A stretch of DNA of 64,000 nucleotides from Pyrococcus horikoshii OT3 (GTDB taxonomy: Archaea > Methanobacteriota_B > Thermococci > Thermococcales > Thermococcaceae): the NCBI RefSeq assembly GCF_000011105.1, contig NC_000961.1, positions 1-64,000 on the forward strand. The letters run 5' to 3'. Positions 18,063 through 27,506 of the stretch are shown here, in pieces. The position numbers were made by a program, and so were the translations under genes. The notes below the pieces were generated by a model that had not been told where the DNA came from, did not search any database, and worked only from the letters and a program-made list of their open reading frames with translations. Within the stretch, counting starts at the first letter, position 1, and each line of letters starts with the position of its first letter.

Positions 18063-18762
18063 CGATAACTTTCTCTATCCCTAAGCTTTTTAAGAGGTCT
18101 TTTAGTTTTTCAACTTCATTTCTTGGCCAGCAGTGCTCCGCACACCATTCTTTATCCCTTGGATCCGTAAGGGGAGGCCCAACGAGAGGATTCAAGACAA
18201 CGTAAAAATCCGTGTTTATTCTCTCTATTCCTTCCTCTATCCAGGGTTTGATGTCTTCAACTTTAAATCCCCTGCTTACAGGTATCCTAAGCTCCAATGG
18301 GATTGAATAATTAGAAACTATACTTAAACCATCCAGGAAAAGCTTCCAAAGCTTAATGGAGCTCTCCCTTGGAAGTCCATAGAGCTCAGTTGGAGGAACC
18401 TTCAAGTCAGTTGCTACGTGGTCTAAAAACTCTATAACGCGCTCAAGCGGTTTTACTAAGGTTAGATTCGAATTCAAACTTATAGGTAAGTATCTCCTTA
18501 CATCGACCAATAAGTTCCTAAGCTCCTTCCACTGAATTAGAGGTTCTCCTCCTGTAATGTGGAAGCAGTCAACGAGAAAAGAGTTCGCATCAACTTCAGC
18601 TATTAATTCCTCCCTGTTAAGCTTAAAGCATCCCTCTCCCTGAGCTATCCTCCAGTTATGGCAGAATGGACATCTAAGATTACAGCCACAGAGCCAAAGG
18701 GTGAACGTCGTTTTCCCGTGAACGTCAACCATGCTAACTTCCTTCCATCCGCTGACGAGCAT
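18046..18762 (-). CDS. nrdG: Anaerobic ribonucleotide reductase activating protein (radical SAM)
   Basis: The radical SAM cluster motif CNLRCPFC (Cx3Cx2C, about residues 27-34) and the SAM-binding FHITGGEPLI (about 68-77) are present. The protein is a 238-residue YjjW/NrdG-like activase. It is predicted to install the glycyl radical in NrdD, whose gene is immediately upstream with a ten-base gap. It is longer than the E. coli NrdG, and the C-terminal CAEHCWPR may bind a second metal site. A different glycyl-radical partner is unlikely given the gene pair. Confidence 0.9.
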   Translation of the reverse strand: MLVSGWKEVSMVDVHGKTTFTLWLCGCNLRCPFCHNWRIAQGEGCFKLNREELIAEVDANSFLVDCFHITGGEPLIQWKELRNLLVDVRRYLPISLNSNLTLVKPLERVIEFLDHVATDLKVPPTELYGLPRESSIKLWKLFLDGLSIVSNYSIPLELRIPVSRGFKVEDIKPWIEEGIERINTDFYVVLNPLVGPPLTDPRDKEWCAEHCWPRNEVEKLKDLLKSLGIEKVIVKSYP

Positions 18763-18772
18763 CGGTGATCCC

Positions 18773-20608
18773 TCATGCGACGTAATGCTTCCTACTCCAG
18801 AACTCCTTCCTCCTATAAGGGTTCCAGTTCCTTAACGGTCTGTAGTAGCCTATGATCCTGCTCCAAATCTCAACGTCTTTACTACCACATCTAGGGCATC
18901 TCGTATATAGGCCAGTAAATGAAGCCTTGCACGAGTTGCAGACCGTAATTGCTGGAGTGTAGCTCCAATAGACTAACTTAGTCCTCATGAGTTTTTTAGT
19001 TAACTGAGCTAACGCCTCTGGATCCGGTTCTTCCCCCAGGAATATGTGCATCATAACTCCACCCGTGAAGCTACCCTGAACCATCTCCTCGATCTTAACC
19101 CTATCCCCCAGCTCAAGGGAACCATAATAGGGAGCTATGCTCGTTGAATATATCGGATTATCAGGATCCTCAAGGTAATCCTTAAGTTCAGGAAATTCTT
19201 TCATATCCCTAATTGCAAGTTTAGCAGCAGCGCTCTCCCCTGGAACCTCCTCAACGTTCCACGGAGTTCCTGTAGCCCTCATCCATTCCCTAGCCTTAGC
19301 TGTGGCGAATTCTACCATCTTTTTCATCAGCCTAGCAGATTCGATCCAATCCCTTCTATTACCCTCTTTCCATAGTTCGGGCGAATTCATGTAGATAGCT
19401 ACCGCCTCGGGAAGGCCAAGAATTCCTATAGTATTGAAGTGACTCATGGGGAACTCCTCGAGGTACTCCTTTATCATACTATACATGTGTGGATAGGAGG
19501 ATATCAGCTTGATGTACCTTTCCCTAAACCAATCCGTCGTGATTCTCACTATCTCAAGGATCCTCTCGTACTCCTCCCAGAATTTATCGTCATCCTTAGC
19601 TTTAAGGGCTATCCTCGGAAGGTTAACGGTAGTGACATTCACTGAACCAGTTATATCAGGCATCGCCCAGAGACCGCCAAATCTCTGTCTCTCGAGCTTT
19701 TCCAATGTTTCTTCTTCACTGCTTTTCCCGCTAACTTCAAAAGCGTAAGTTAACTCCCTCTTATCTATGTTAAGCCTGCAACACATCGCATAGCTCGCAT
19801 CAGGGTCAACAACATTCGTGTTAAGCCAGTAAAAGCTTCCCCTTTTAGCAGCAGTTGTAAATATGGCCTCGAAAACTTCCGGATCATCCCAGATCATCTT
19901 AGCCGTAACCATCAATGTAGGAATTGGAAAAGTGAACGGCTGCCCTAAAGCGTCACCCTCCCTCAAAACCTCTGAAAGGGCTATTATGAACATCTTAGCT
20001 TCTTTCTCATATTCCCCTAGGGGGGCAACTTTCTTCCCATTATATATTGCATAATCACCCTCGAGCATCTTCCTGGGAGCGTCTAAAGTTACCGTAAAGT
20101 TCGTGAACGGCGTTTGGAGCCCTATCCTCGTTGGATAGTTTAGGTTATAGATCAGCCTTTGAATATTCTGCTTCACCTTCCTTGAGTTAAGGCCTTCCCT
20201 CCTTATAAAAGGACCAGCGTACCATTCAACGCTTGAAAAGGCCTGAGCTCCTGAGAAGTAGTGCTGCAGAGTGATCAGGTAGTTGGCCACGTGATCAACG
20301 AACGTATCGAAGTGCTTAGCAGGTTTCGAGGTTATCGTCGGGGTTTTTAGACCTTTCTCAAGTAACCTTGCAATACTGTGTCCAGTGCAATAGGGTATGT
20401 ATAGACTGTAAGGGAGCTTGTGGATGTAAATATCTCCAGAGAGATGGGCCTTTAGGCCGATCTCAGGTATTAAGCTTAGACTGTTGTTTAGGGCTTCTTC
20501 CATTACGTAGGCAAAGAAACCGCTTGGCCCTGGGTACCTATTAGCATTTTCTAAAACATCGAGACTTCCCCACCTTGCATATTCATGGATTATATCGGCC
20601 TTCTCCAT
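18773..20608 (-). CDS. nrdD: Anaerobic ribonucleoside-triphosphate reductase, class III
   Basis: The protein reduces ribonucleotides to deoxyribonucleotides through a glycyl radical. The zinc site CNSCKASFTGLYTRCPRC and the glycyl-radical loop SRIIGYYRPLRNW lie near the C-terminus. Substrate-site segments such as QTPFTNFTVT and NTIGILGLPEA are also present. There is no obvious N-terminal ATP-cone, so allosteric control may differ. The frame is open to 20656, but ATG at 20608 is preceded by AGGTGA at correct spacing, so I chose it. Operator-like palindromes lie upstream. Confidence 0.94.
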   Translation of the reverse strand: MEKADIIHEYARWGSLDVLENANRYPGPSGFFAYVMEEALNNSLSLIPEIGLKAHLSGDIYIHKLPYSLYIPYCTGHSIARLLEKGLKTPTITSKPAKHFDTFVDHVANYLITLQHYFSGAQAFSSVEWYAGPFIRREGLNSRKVKQNIQRLIYNLNYPTRIGLQTPFTNFTVTLDAPRKMLEGDYAIYNGKKVAPLGEYEKEAKMFIIALSEVLREGDALGQPFTFPIPTLMVTAKMIWDDPEVFEAIFTTAAKRGSFYWLNTNVVDPDASYAMCCRLNIDKRELTYAFEVSGKSSEEETLEKLERQRFGGLWAMPDITGSVNVTTVNLPRIALKAKDDDKFWEEYERILEIVRITTDWFRERYIKLISSYPHMYSMIKEYLEEFPMSHFNTIGILGLPEAVAIYMNSPELWKEGNRRDWIESARLMKKMVEFATAKAREWMRATGTPWNVEEVPGESAAAKLAIRDMKEFPELKDYLEDPDNPIYSTSIAPYYGSLELGDRVKIEEMVQGSFTGGVMMHIFLGEEPDPEALAQLTKKLMRTKLVYWSYTPAITVCNSCKASFTGLYTRCPRCGSKDVEIWSRIIGYYRPLRNWNPYRRKEFWSRKHYVA

Positions 20609-20619
20609 ACTTTCACCTC

Positions 20620-20636
20620 TTGGATATTTTGTCCAA
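20620..20636. promoter_or_regulatory. Palindromic operator candidate in the nrdD leader
   Basis: TTGGATATTTTGTCCAA is an inverted repeat with one mismatch, 11 bases before the nrdD start and next to its ribosome binding site. A closely related perfect palindrome lies about 70 bases further upstream, which suggests a common regulator. Confidence 0.45.
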
Positions 20637-20689
20637 CTTGGAGATAGCAGATTCAAGGCTTTTAGGATTTATGGCATGAGGGCTTGAGA

Positions 20690-20708
20690 ATTGGATAAAA
20701 TATCCAAT
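20690..20708. promoter_or_regulatory. Perfect palindrome upstream of nrdD
   Basis: ATTGGATA, three A bases, and TATCCAAT form a perfect 8+3+8 inverted repeat. It shares the TTGGATA half-site with the element at 20620-20636, and a weaker relative (GTTGATATTTTGTTCAAC on the minus strand) lies at 20806-20823. The spacing between the two main sites is about seven helical turns. A deoxynucleotide or redox regulator is possible; its identity is unknown. Confidence 0.45.
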
Positions 20709-20822
20709 AATATTTAGTCAAAATTCTAAAAATTGCAGTTATATTTTGTACATAAGACGGATACATTATTATCAAATAGATGAAAGTAAATCAATAAAGC
20801 GAAAAGTTGAACAAAATATCAA

Positions 20823-21917
20823 CTAGACTATCGCCTTCTCAGTATCTTTGTCAAACACGTGGATCATATCTAAGTCCATGATCACCTTGACCTCTCTACC
20901 AGGCTCTATGGGAATGTGTCCAGGAAGTTTAACCTTCACGAGTTCATCCCCAAACTTCACGTGAAGTATTGTATCAGTTCCCAACGCTTCAACGAAGTCA
21001 ACCTTTCCAATAAGTCTGGCCGTTCTCTTCATGTGAGCTAGCTCACTTACGCCTTCAACTGTCATGTGCTCAGGCCTAATCCCGAACAATACCGTTTTCC
21101 CTACGTAATCCTTCAGGAGATCCATTAAGTCTTGTGGAAGCTCTATTCTGAATCCTCTACCCTCCAAGTAGCCATCCCCTACTGAAACCTCAAGTATGTT
21201 CATCTCAGGGGCCCCTATGAAGGTTGCCACAAATACTGAGTTAGGCCTTAAGTAAACTTCAGTCGGCGATCCTATCTGAAGTAGTTGGCCCCTGTTCATG
21301 ACGGCTATTCTATCACCCATCGTCATGGCCTCAACCTGATCATGGGTAACGTAAATGGTTGTGACCTTAAGCTTCTGCTGCAACTTCTTTATCTCGGCCC
21401 TCATAGCAACCCTTAGCTTAGCGTCTAAGTTGCTCAATGGCTCATCCATTAGCAAAACATCAGGCTCAACTACAATAGCTCTAGCTACAGCAACCCTCTG
21501 CCTCTGACCTCCAGAGAGCTGGGCTGGATACCTATTCAACAATTCCTCTATCTGTAAAAGCTCCGCGGCCCATCTAACCCTCTTGTCAATTTCATCCTTT
21601 GGAAACTTCTTTATCTTGAGAGGAAAAGCTATATTCTCATAAACGGTCATGTGGGGCCATACTGCATAGCTCTGGAACACCATGCTTATATTCCTATCCT
21701 TAGGTGGAAGATACGTGACATCTCTATCACCGAAGTATATCCTCCCCTCCGTCGGTTCTTCCAACCCAGCTATCATTCTCAACGTAGTTGTTTTACCGCA
21801 ACCGCTGGGCCCTAATAAAACCAGAAATTCCCCATCCTTAATTGTTAGGTTAAGCTTATTAACGGCCGTAAAGTTCCCGAACCTTTTCGTTAAATTTTCG
21901 AGTTTAACTTCAACCAT
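20823..21917 (-). CDS. ABC transporter ATP-binding protein for multiple sugars (MalK/UgpC type)
   Basis: Walker A GPSGCGKTT (about 37-45), the Q-loop FQSYAVWPHMTV, ABC signature LSGGQRQRVAVARAI, Walker B VLLMDEP and the H-loop YVTHDQ are present. A C-terminal OB-fold/TOBE regulatory domain follows (ILHVKFGDELVKVKLPGHIP). It energises the adjacent permeases. The frame is open to 21944, but GGTGATC precedes ATG 21917 (MVEVKLENLTKRFG) at good spacing. I recall a P. horikoshii ABC ATPase structure with this sequence start, from memory. Confidence 0.93.
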   Translation of the reverse strand: MVEVKLENLTKRFGNFTAVNKLNLTIKDGEFLVLLGPSGCGKTTTLRMIAGLEEPTEGRIYFGDRDVTYLPPKDRNISMVFQSYAVWPHMTVYENIAFPLKIKKFPKDEIDKRVRWAAELLQIEELLNRYPAQLSGGQRQRVAVARAIVVEPDVLLMDEPLSNLDAKLRVAMRAEIKKLQQKLKVTTIYVTHDQVEAMTMGDRIAVMNRGQLLQIGSPTEVYLRPNSVFVATFIGAPEMNILEVSVGDGYLEGRGFRIELPQDLMDLLKDYVGKTVLFGIRPEHMTVEGVSELAHMKRTARLIGKVDFVEALGTDTILHVKFGDELVKVKLPGHIPIEPGREVKVIMDLDMIHVFDKDTEKAIV

Positions 21918-21922
21918 CTTGA

Positions 21923-22756
21923 TCACCTCAATGTTATTCCCCACATCGTAACTAGGTACCTCCTAGCAAAGAATATGAACAGCATCGCCGGTAGAGTCAT
22001 TATAAATGCCGCTGCGAACTTATAATAAGCCGGAGCAGCTCCTCCTGCAGCTCCAGCTACTATGGAAAGAATCTGGGCGGGTAAAGTTCTGTTCTTAAGC
22101 GTTAATATGGAGGCAACAAATACTTCATTCCAGCTCATGACGAAGGTAAACATGGCGGCCGCTGCTAGGCCCGGTAAGGCCAATGGGAGTGTTATGTTCC
22201 TGAAGGCCCCCCACCTGGTAAGTCCGAAGACCATGCCGGCTTCCTCAAGTTCCTTGTCAACCCCAGCGAAGATGCTCGAAGTTATCAATACGACAAAGGG
22301 GAGGGCCATTGCTGTGTGAGCTAAGGCAACTCCAAAGAGGGTGTCTATCAGCTTTAGCTTTATATATAGAACCACCAAAGGAATGGCCATCACCGGAATT
22401 GGGAACATTCTCAGGGCTACTATCGACAGCTTTATCGTATCTTTTCCCTTAAAGGCAAATCTAGCTATTGCATAACCTGCCGGTATCCCAAGTATGAAGC
22501 TTATAATTATCGTAAGGGTTGCTACAATTACACTATTCTTGATTCCATCCCAGGCTCCCAGGACGTAGAGAATTGTTTTAACCCATTCATCTGTAAAGCT
22601 CGTAGGTATGACTTTACGTGGATCGTAATAATCGGTTTTCGTAGAAAAAGCATATAGAGCAGAAACGATTATCGGTATTACTATCCAAGCAACTACCGTA
22701 AATATGAAAGCATAGAAAGCAACTTTCTTCAGCATGAAAACAGTCTTCTCATTCAT
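21923..22756 (-). CDS. Sugar ABC transporter permease (MalG type)
   Basis: The 277-residue protein has six predicted membrane helices and the coupling EAA loop EEAGMVFGLTRWGAFRNITLPLALPG (about 185-210), typical of MalG-type permeases. It ends with the WGITLR C-terminus that in MalG proteins approaches the ATPase. It overlaps the MalF-type gene by four bases and lies five bases from the ATPase start, so all are co-translated. Confidence 0.93.
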   Translation of the reverse strand: MNEKTVFMLKKVAFYAFIFTVVAWIVIPIIVSALYAFSTKTDYYDPRKVIPTSFTDEWVKTILYVLGAWDGIKNSVIVATLTIIISFILGIPAGYAIARFAFKGKDTIKLSIVALRMFPIPVMAIPLVVLYIKLKLIDTLFGVALAHTAMALPFVVLITSSIFAGVDKELEEAGMVFGLTRWGAFRNITLPLALPGLAAAAMFTFVMSWNEVFVASILTLKNRTLPAQILSIVAGAAGGAAPAYYKFAAAFIMTLPAMLFIFFARRYLVTMWGITLR

Positions 22757-23607
22757 GTTCTCACCTCCAAGTATTCGGCCTTCAGGAATTTAACGTATAG
22801 GGCCCCTAGTGCTAGGGAAAGTAGTGCTATCGTTAAGGCATATATTGAGGCAACGCCATAATCCTTTATCTCGGTAAGCTGGTAGAATCCCTCCCCAGCT
22901 AATACTGGGATATCCCTCCCAGCTAAGATCCAGACAACTCCAAAGACCTGCATTGCGAAGAGCGTTCTAATTATGAGGGCACTCTGAATGCTAGGCTTTA
23001 GCATGGGAATTACTATCTTCCTTAGCCTTGTCCAGTATCCAGCTCCAAAGACTTCCGCGGCTTCCAGATACTCTCTACTTATCATCTGAAGTCCAGCTAG
23101 GATTATCACGAAAACTATGGCCGTAGCCCTCCAAACTTCAGCGATCACTATTGCCAGGAACTCCATGGTCCTATATTCATATCCAAAGAAATGTATTGGA
23201 TTCGAGAGTAAACCCAAGTTAAGGAACAACTTATTAATAAAACCATAATCAGCTAGCATCGTGTACCATATCAAACCAGCAGCAACATCGCTTATCGTTA
23301 GGGGAATTACAAGGGCGTAAATTGCTAGATCTCTACCCTTAAAGGTTCTATTAACGGCAAGTGCAAGAATTAAAGCTAAAACTAGCTGAATAGGGACTAT
23401 CACAATAGCTAAAAGTATAGTATATTTTAAGGCTTCCCAAAAAGTTGGATCAGAAGTAGCCCTCCTAACCGTATCCAACGAGAAGGCCCCATTCTTAGTA
23501 AAAGCAAGGTACAAGGCCTGAACCAAGGGATAACCGATGAAGAATAACAAGTACGCAACGGCCGGAATGAGAAGGAGGTATGGGATATACTTAGACTTGA
23601 ACTTCAT
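22753..23607 (-). CDS. Sugar ABC transporter permease (MalF type)
   Basis: This 284-residue protein has six predicted transmembrane segments, an N-terminal YLLLIPAVAYLLFFIGYPLVQALYLAF and the EAA loop EYLEAAEVFGAGYWTRLRKIVIPML (about 186-210). It forms the heterodimeric channel with the MalG-type subunit. It lies downstream of the binding-protein gene with a 36-base gap and overlaps the next gene by four bases. Confidence 0.93.
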   Translation of the reverse strand: MKFKSKYIPYLLLIPAVAYLLFFIGYPLVQALYLAFTKNGAFSLDTVRRATSDPTFWEALKYTILLAIVIVPIQLVLALILALAVNRTFKGRDLAIYALVIPLTISDVAAGLIWYTMLADYGFINKLFLNLGLLSNPIHFFGYEYRTMEFLAIVIAEVWRATAIVFVIILAGLQMISREYLEAAEVFGAGYWTRLRKIVIPMLKPSIQSALIIRTLFAMQVFGVVWILAGRDIPVLAGEGFYQLTEIKDYGVASIYALTIALLSLALGALYVKFLKAEYLEVRT

Positions 23608-23643
23608 TTTAACGCCCTCCCAGATAAAAAAGAAATAGAGAAA

Positions 23644-24924
23644 TCAGGGTTCTTCAACTCCCTGCTCCTTAAAGAGCTGGTGTAGTTTAGGCCCGAGTTC
23701 GTTAAGAACCTTCTCTGGATCTTCTCCCTGCAGGATTATCCTCTTGAAGGCATCCCTGTATATTCCACTGAACTCTCCACCCTTTGCTCCAAGGTTCGGT
23801 ATCATAACTATTAGGGCATCCTTGGTTGAGCTCTGAGCTGTTACGCCCTTCACTAGGATCTTAAGCGGCCCCTCTGGAACCGCATTCTCTGCCTCTTTAA
23901 CGGTTGGGAAGAATCCAACTTTCTCAAGCACCTTCACCTGGGTTTCTGGCTTCGTTAGGTAATCAATAAGCTTCCAAGCTTCATCGGGATGTGGAGCGTT
24001 CTTGGGAATTGCAAGCCCAGCGAGAACTACTATGAACCCCCTTCCCTTTGGCCCTCTTGGTACCGGAACGACGACGAATTGATCGGGCTTTGTGGTTATT
24101 GCATTCTTTATTCTGGCGGTGTGATCCCAAGCAATTAAAACTTCACCTTGAAGTAAGGGATCAGCCATGGCATCCCATGTGGTTGAAGCTGGGTTAGTGT
24201 ACTTCCAAAGCTCCTTGAAGTAGTTCCACATCTCTACAGCTTCGGGACTCTCAAACTTCTTAGCTTCATAACCGGTGAAGCTTGGGTATAGGTAACCGTG
24301 GATGAATCTGTGGAGCAACCCCTTTGGACCCGCAGGTAATCCAAAGGCCTTCTTACCTGTCTGCTCGTAAATGTTCTTTACCCATGCCAATAATGCATCA
24401 TACGTCCACTTGTCGGTACCTTTAATTACATCCTCCTCGGTGAGCCCCGAGGGTAGGTACTTAAAGGCTTCCTTGTTGACAACCATGACGTAAGTTGCGC
24501 TCATCCATGGAATGTAGAATACCTTACCGTTCTTATCGGTGGCATACTTCATGTAGCTCTCGATGAACGTTCTACCTTCAAGCTTCTTTCCGCTCAAATC
24601 CTGAAGCCATCCCTTGGCGTTGAAGTAATCGAGCCCCCCGTGGAGATCTGCAACGACATCAATGGTCACCTTTCCCGACTGCATCTCACCTTCCATCCTG
24701 GTTGCCAGGTCAGAATAGCTTATCGGAACGAACTCAACGTCAATCCCGGTTTTCTCTTTAAATCCTGGTATAAGCTCGTTAAGAACGAATGCCCTCTCTT
24801 CTGGTGGGTTAAGTTGAGTTGATGCCCAAACGATCTTTGCAGGCCCTCCCCCACCGATGCAACCACTTACCACTACGGCCATTCCTATCAGGGCCGCAAT
24901 GAGAACCTTCAAACCTGACCTCAT
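23644..24924 (-). CDS. Extracellular sugar-binding lipoprotein (ABC importer)
   Basis: The signal MRSGLKVLIAALIGMAVVVSGCIGGGG contains a lipobox (VVSGC, Cys about residue 22), so the protein is anchored outside the cell. The rest is a family-1 solute-binding protein: WASTQLNPPEERAFVLNELIPGFKEKTGIDVEFVPI, QSGKVTIDVVADLHGG, and PDEAWKLIDYLTKPETQ. It is the first gene of the four-gene import operon and probably captures an oligosaccharide. The exact sugar cannot be told. No glycosidase gene is adjacent. Confidence 0.92.
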   Translation of the reverse strand: MRSGLKVLIAALIGMAVVVSGCIGGGGPAKIVWASTQLNPPEERAFVLNELIPGFKEKTGIDVEFVPISYSDLATRMEGEMQSGKVTIDVVADLHGGLDYFNAKGWLQDLSGKKLEGRTFIESYMKYATDKNGKVFYIPWMSATYVMVVNKEAFKYLPSGLTEEDVIKGTDKWTYDALLAWVKNIYEQTGKKAFGLPAGPKGLLHRFIHGYLYPSFTGYEAKKFESPEAVEMWNYFKELWKYTNPASTTWDAMADPLLQGEVLIAWDHTARIKNAITTKPDQFVVVPVPRGPKGRGFIVVLAGLAIPKNAPHPDEAWKLIDYLTKPETQVKVLEKVGFFPTVKEAENAVPEGPLKILVKGVTAQSSTKDALIVMIPNLGAKGGEFSGIYRDAFKRIILQGEDPEKVLNELGPKLHQLFKEQGVEEP

Positions 24925-25105
24925 GGATGGTTCACCAAAGATCCCTTATGCCCTAAATCTTTATTTATTTTTCTGTTTTTGCCTTTGAAAACAAAACTAA
25001 TGCCTAATTTACATTAAAAACAGATAACAAAGCTAACATAATAGATTTGAATTTTAGGAAGATACATTTTTAATTGGTAAATTTAAGCCCTTTGTGGTGG
25101 GAAAG

Positions 25106-26110
25106 ATGAATGAATGGGAACTTGCACTCAAGAATAAGGATTGTAAAAAATTATTGGAGCTATTTGATGATTATTTCGATGAAGTTAGTGAGGATAAGCT
25201 TGAAGAAGAGCTTAAAAGGGTTGGAGAAGTCGCGGTTGAATGCGAAGACTTCGATCTAATCCACGAGATAGCCCACATATATGAACACTTAGGGGAAGCT
25301 GAGAAGGGAATAGACCTGTATAAAAGGATCGTAGAAAAGAGAAAAGGTAGAAACACGGAAGATTATGCAGAGGCGTTATACTATCTCGCTGACGCTTATG
25401 ACCACTTTGGAATGCCAGAAGAGGCCCTAAAGACGTATGAAGAACTTCTAGAGTTAGAAAAGAGAATTGGTAACAAGAGGGAAATCGGGTTAACATTAGC
25501 GAACCTGGCCATAATCAAAGACGAGCTGGGGAACGTTGAAGAGGCCATAAAGCTTATGGAAGAAGCTAGAAAAATATTTGAAGAGCTAAAAGATGAGAAC
25601 AACTACCTCATAAGCCTGATAGATTTAGCACACTTTAAGTACGAGCTCGGCGAGTACGAAGAGGCCATGAAGCTGATAAGGGAAGTTCTTAGGAATCCCG
25701 TGGATAAGGAGATAGAGGTAAACGCAAGACTTGTTGAGAGCGAGATATATGCAGGAGAAAGGAAGTACAAAGAGGCCGCAATTTCGCTTAGAAACGCTCT
25801 TCAAAGATCTGAAGACGATGAAGAATTATTCAGTTTGGTGTTTGACTCTCTCACAGAATTTTTAGAAGGACTCTTCAACGAAAGTAGGTACAGGGAACTA
25901 GTGGAGGTATCACCACTGTTCGCTGAGCTTTTCGAAGATGATACAAAGTACTTCTTCAACGCAATAAAGGGACTAGCGGAGTGGAGACTGGGAAATGAAA
26001 AAGCCAGAGAGGAGTTTGAAGAGAATTACAAAAACATTCAAAATGAGGAATTGAAAGCATTGCTTGACGAGTGGAGAAGGCCCAAGCTAAGCCTTGGTTT
26101 AAATCTTTAA
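25106..26110 (+). CDS. TPR-repeat protein
   Basis: The protein is entirely helical with at least four tetratricopeptide repeats, for example AEALYYLADAYDHFGMPEEALKTYEELLELE, GLTLANLAIIKDELGNVEEAIKLMEEARKIFEEL and ISLIDLAHFKYELGEYEEAMKLIREVL. It is acidic and cytoplasmic and probably mediates protein contacts. Its partner is unknown. GTG codons at 25094 and 25097 are in frame, but GGTGG precedes ATG 25106 at proper spacing, so I start there. It converges with the aEF1-beta gene (4-base overlap). Confidence 0.88.
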   Translation: MNEWELALKNKDCKKLLELFDDYFDEVSEDKLEEELKRVGEVAVECEDFDLIHEIAHIYEHLGEAEKGIDLYKRIVEKRKGRNTEDYAEALYYLADAYDHFGMPEEALKTYEELLELEKRIGNKREIGLTLANLAIIKDELGNVEEAIKLMEEARKIFEELKDENNYLISLIDLAHFKYELGEYEEAMKLIREVLRNPVDKEIEVNARLVESEIYAGERKYKEAAISLRNALQRSEDDEELFSLVFDSLTEFLEGLFNESRYRELVEVSPLFAELFEDDTKYFFNAIKGLAEWRLGNEKAREEFEENYKNIQNEELKALLDEWRRPKLSLGLNL

Positions 26111-26382
26111 ATCCTTGAAACTGTCTCCACTTCAGCGCTTTCTACGTTCTCAACTTCTTCAAACTTCTCGGCCACTTCATCGAAGGAATAGCCTTCCTCA
26201 TCCCTTCCAAGAACGTAGAACTTTAGAGCTACCAAGCCAAAGGCTATTGGTTCCCTCTCTACCTTCGCCAAACCGTACTTTTCTGGAATCACTTTTTTAA
26301 GCTTCTCCTCTAACTCGTCAAGGTTTACGTCTGGATCCGTTGGCATTACCCTAATGACACCAACTAAGTTGAAGTCGCTCAT
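26107..26382 (-). CDS. ef1b: Translation elongation factor aEF1-beta
   Basis: The 91-residue protein matches the archaeal EF1-beta guanine-exchange domain: VGVIRVMPTDPDVNLDELEEKLKKVIP, IAFGLVALKFYVLGRDEEG and ENVESAEVETVSRI. It recharges aEF1-alpha with GTP during translation. It follows the zinc-ribbon gene without a gap, the usual pairing in Thermococcales and other euryarchaea. Confidence 0.95.
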   Translation of the reverse strand: MSDFNLVGVIRVMPTDPDVNLDELEEKLKKVIPEKYGLAKVEREPIAFGLVALKFYVLGRDEEGYSFDEVAEKFEEVENVESAEVETVSRI

Positions 26383-26574
26383 TCAAGGTCCCTCCCATCC
26401 GCACTTAGGACATTTATAAGGCTTTGCTAACAATCTGCAGGTTTCACATCTCCATATTATCGCTTCGCCACAGTTTGGGCATACGAAATGAGTAGCATGC
26501 TCCCTTGGTGTTATCTCTCTACCACATGAGGTGCACACGGGTATCTCAAACTTCAACTCTACCTTCTCCGCCAA
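26383..26574 (-). CDS. Small zinc-ribbon protein (DUF1610-like, RNA-binding predicted)
   Basis: The protein has four CxxC knuckles in about 60 residues: CTSCG, CPNCG, CETC and CPKCG, enough for two zinc ribbons. It is co-transcribed with aEF1-beta, so a translation-related RNA-binding role is plausible. The open frame starts at a TTG at 26607. GGAGGTG six bases before an internal TTG (26574) favours the shorter start with [18 protein letters not shown], which fits the family's usual length of about 60. Confidence 0.85.
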   Translation of the reverse strand: MAEKVELKFEIPVCTSCGREITPREHATHFVCPNCGEAIIWRCETCRLLAKPYKCPKCGWEGP

Positions 26575-26669
26575 CTCCCACACCTCCAGAAGGGAAGTTT
26601 TTCTCAATCGTCATCGGGTTGAAGCAGTTATTTATAAACCTTTCCTTTAAATAAGGACTGGGGGATAAG

Positions 26670-27503
26670 GTGGAACCCAAGGCTTTCGTTGAGATTATGA
26701 GACCCCACAACTGCATCCTAGCAGGGATCGTTGGGATACTAGGTAGCTTAGTTGCCTACGAAGGTATCCCCCCTGTTCAAAAATTGATCCTCATATTCCT
26801 GGTCGTCTACTTCGGTTGCTCAGCAGGGAATACAATAAATGACTACTTCGATGTTGAGATTGACAAGATCAATAGGCCTAATAGGCCGATACCAAGGGGG
26901 GCTATTACAAGGAAAGCGGCTTTTTACTATGGAGTGCTCCAATACTTCATTGGCCTAATAATTGCACTCCTCCTTGGATGGAGTGCATTTCTCTTCGCCC
27001 TGGGAGCTTACTTTCTAACGTTCGTATATGCCTGGAAGCTTAAGCCACTTCCATTCATAGGGAACGTCACTGTGGCACTGCTAACGGCCGCTACCCCAAT
27101 TTACGGAGCAGTTGGTGTTGGAAGAATTGACCTAGCCGGATACTTGGCGATTTGCGCATTCTTAGTTAACGTTTCCAGGGAGATAATGAAGGATATAGAA
27201 GACTTCGAAGGGGATAAAAGACTCGGAGCAAGGACACTACCCATAATGATTGGTAAAAAGAAGTCCGGAATTATAGCATCGATTTTCGGATTTTTAACTA
27301 TAATATCCTCGTTCCTACCCGTTAAGGTTGGAATAGGACTTGGTTATCTCCCGATAATTATCGTTGACATTATGATAGCAAAAGCGAGCATTGACGTACT
27401 AGTTAATCCCGAGAAGGCCGGAAAAGGACAGAAAATTTTGAAGTTTGCTACATTCATAGCAGTTATAAGCTTCCTATTAGGAGCATTAACTAGGGAGGTG
27501 TGA
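26670..27503 (+). CDS. Digeranylgeranylglyceryl phosphate synthase (UbiA prenyltransferase)
   Basis: The protein has eight to nine predicted transmembrane helices and the two aspartate-rich motifs of UbiA enzymes: NDYFDVEIDKINRPNRPIPRG (about 57-77) and DIEDFEGDKRLGARTLPI (about 171-188). In archaea this group transfers the second geranylgeranyl chain to form the core ether lipid. A quinone-type prenyltransferase is less likely because Thermococcales lack quinones. The start is GTG at 26670. The next gene follows after three bases. Confidence 0.9.
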   Translation: MEPKAFVEIMRPHNCILAGIVGILGSLVAYEGIPPVQKLILIFLVVYFGCSAGNTINDYFDVEIDKINRPNRPIPRGAITRKAAFYYGVLQYFIGLIIALLLGWSAFLFALGAYFLTFVYAWKLKPLPFIGNVTVALLTAATPIYGAVGVGRIDLAGYLAICAFLVNVSREIMKDIEDFEGDKRLGARTLPIMIGKKKSGIIASIFGFLTIISSFLPVKVGIGLGYLPIIIVDIMIAKASIDVLVNPEKAGKGQKILKFATFIAVISFLLGALTREV

Positions 27504-27506
27504 AGG

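Noticed and set aside
24925-25105. TrmB-type operator between the sugar-binding protein and TPR genes
   Set aside because: No TATCAC-n-GTGATA type inverted repeat is visible; only AT-rich promoter sequence.
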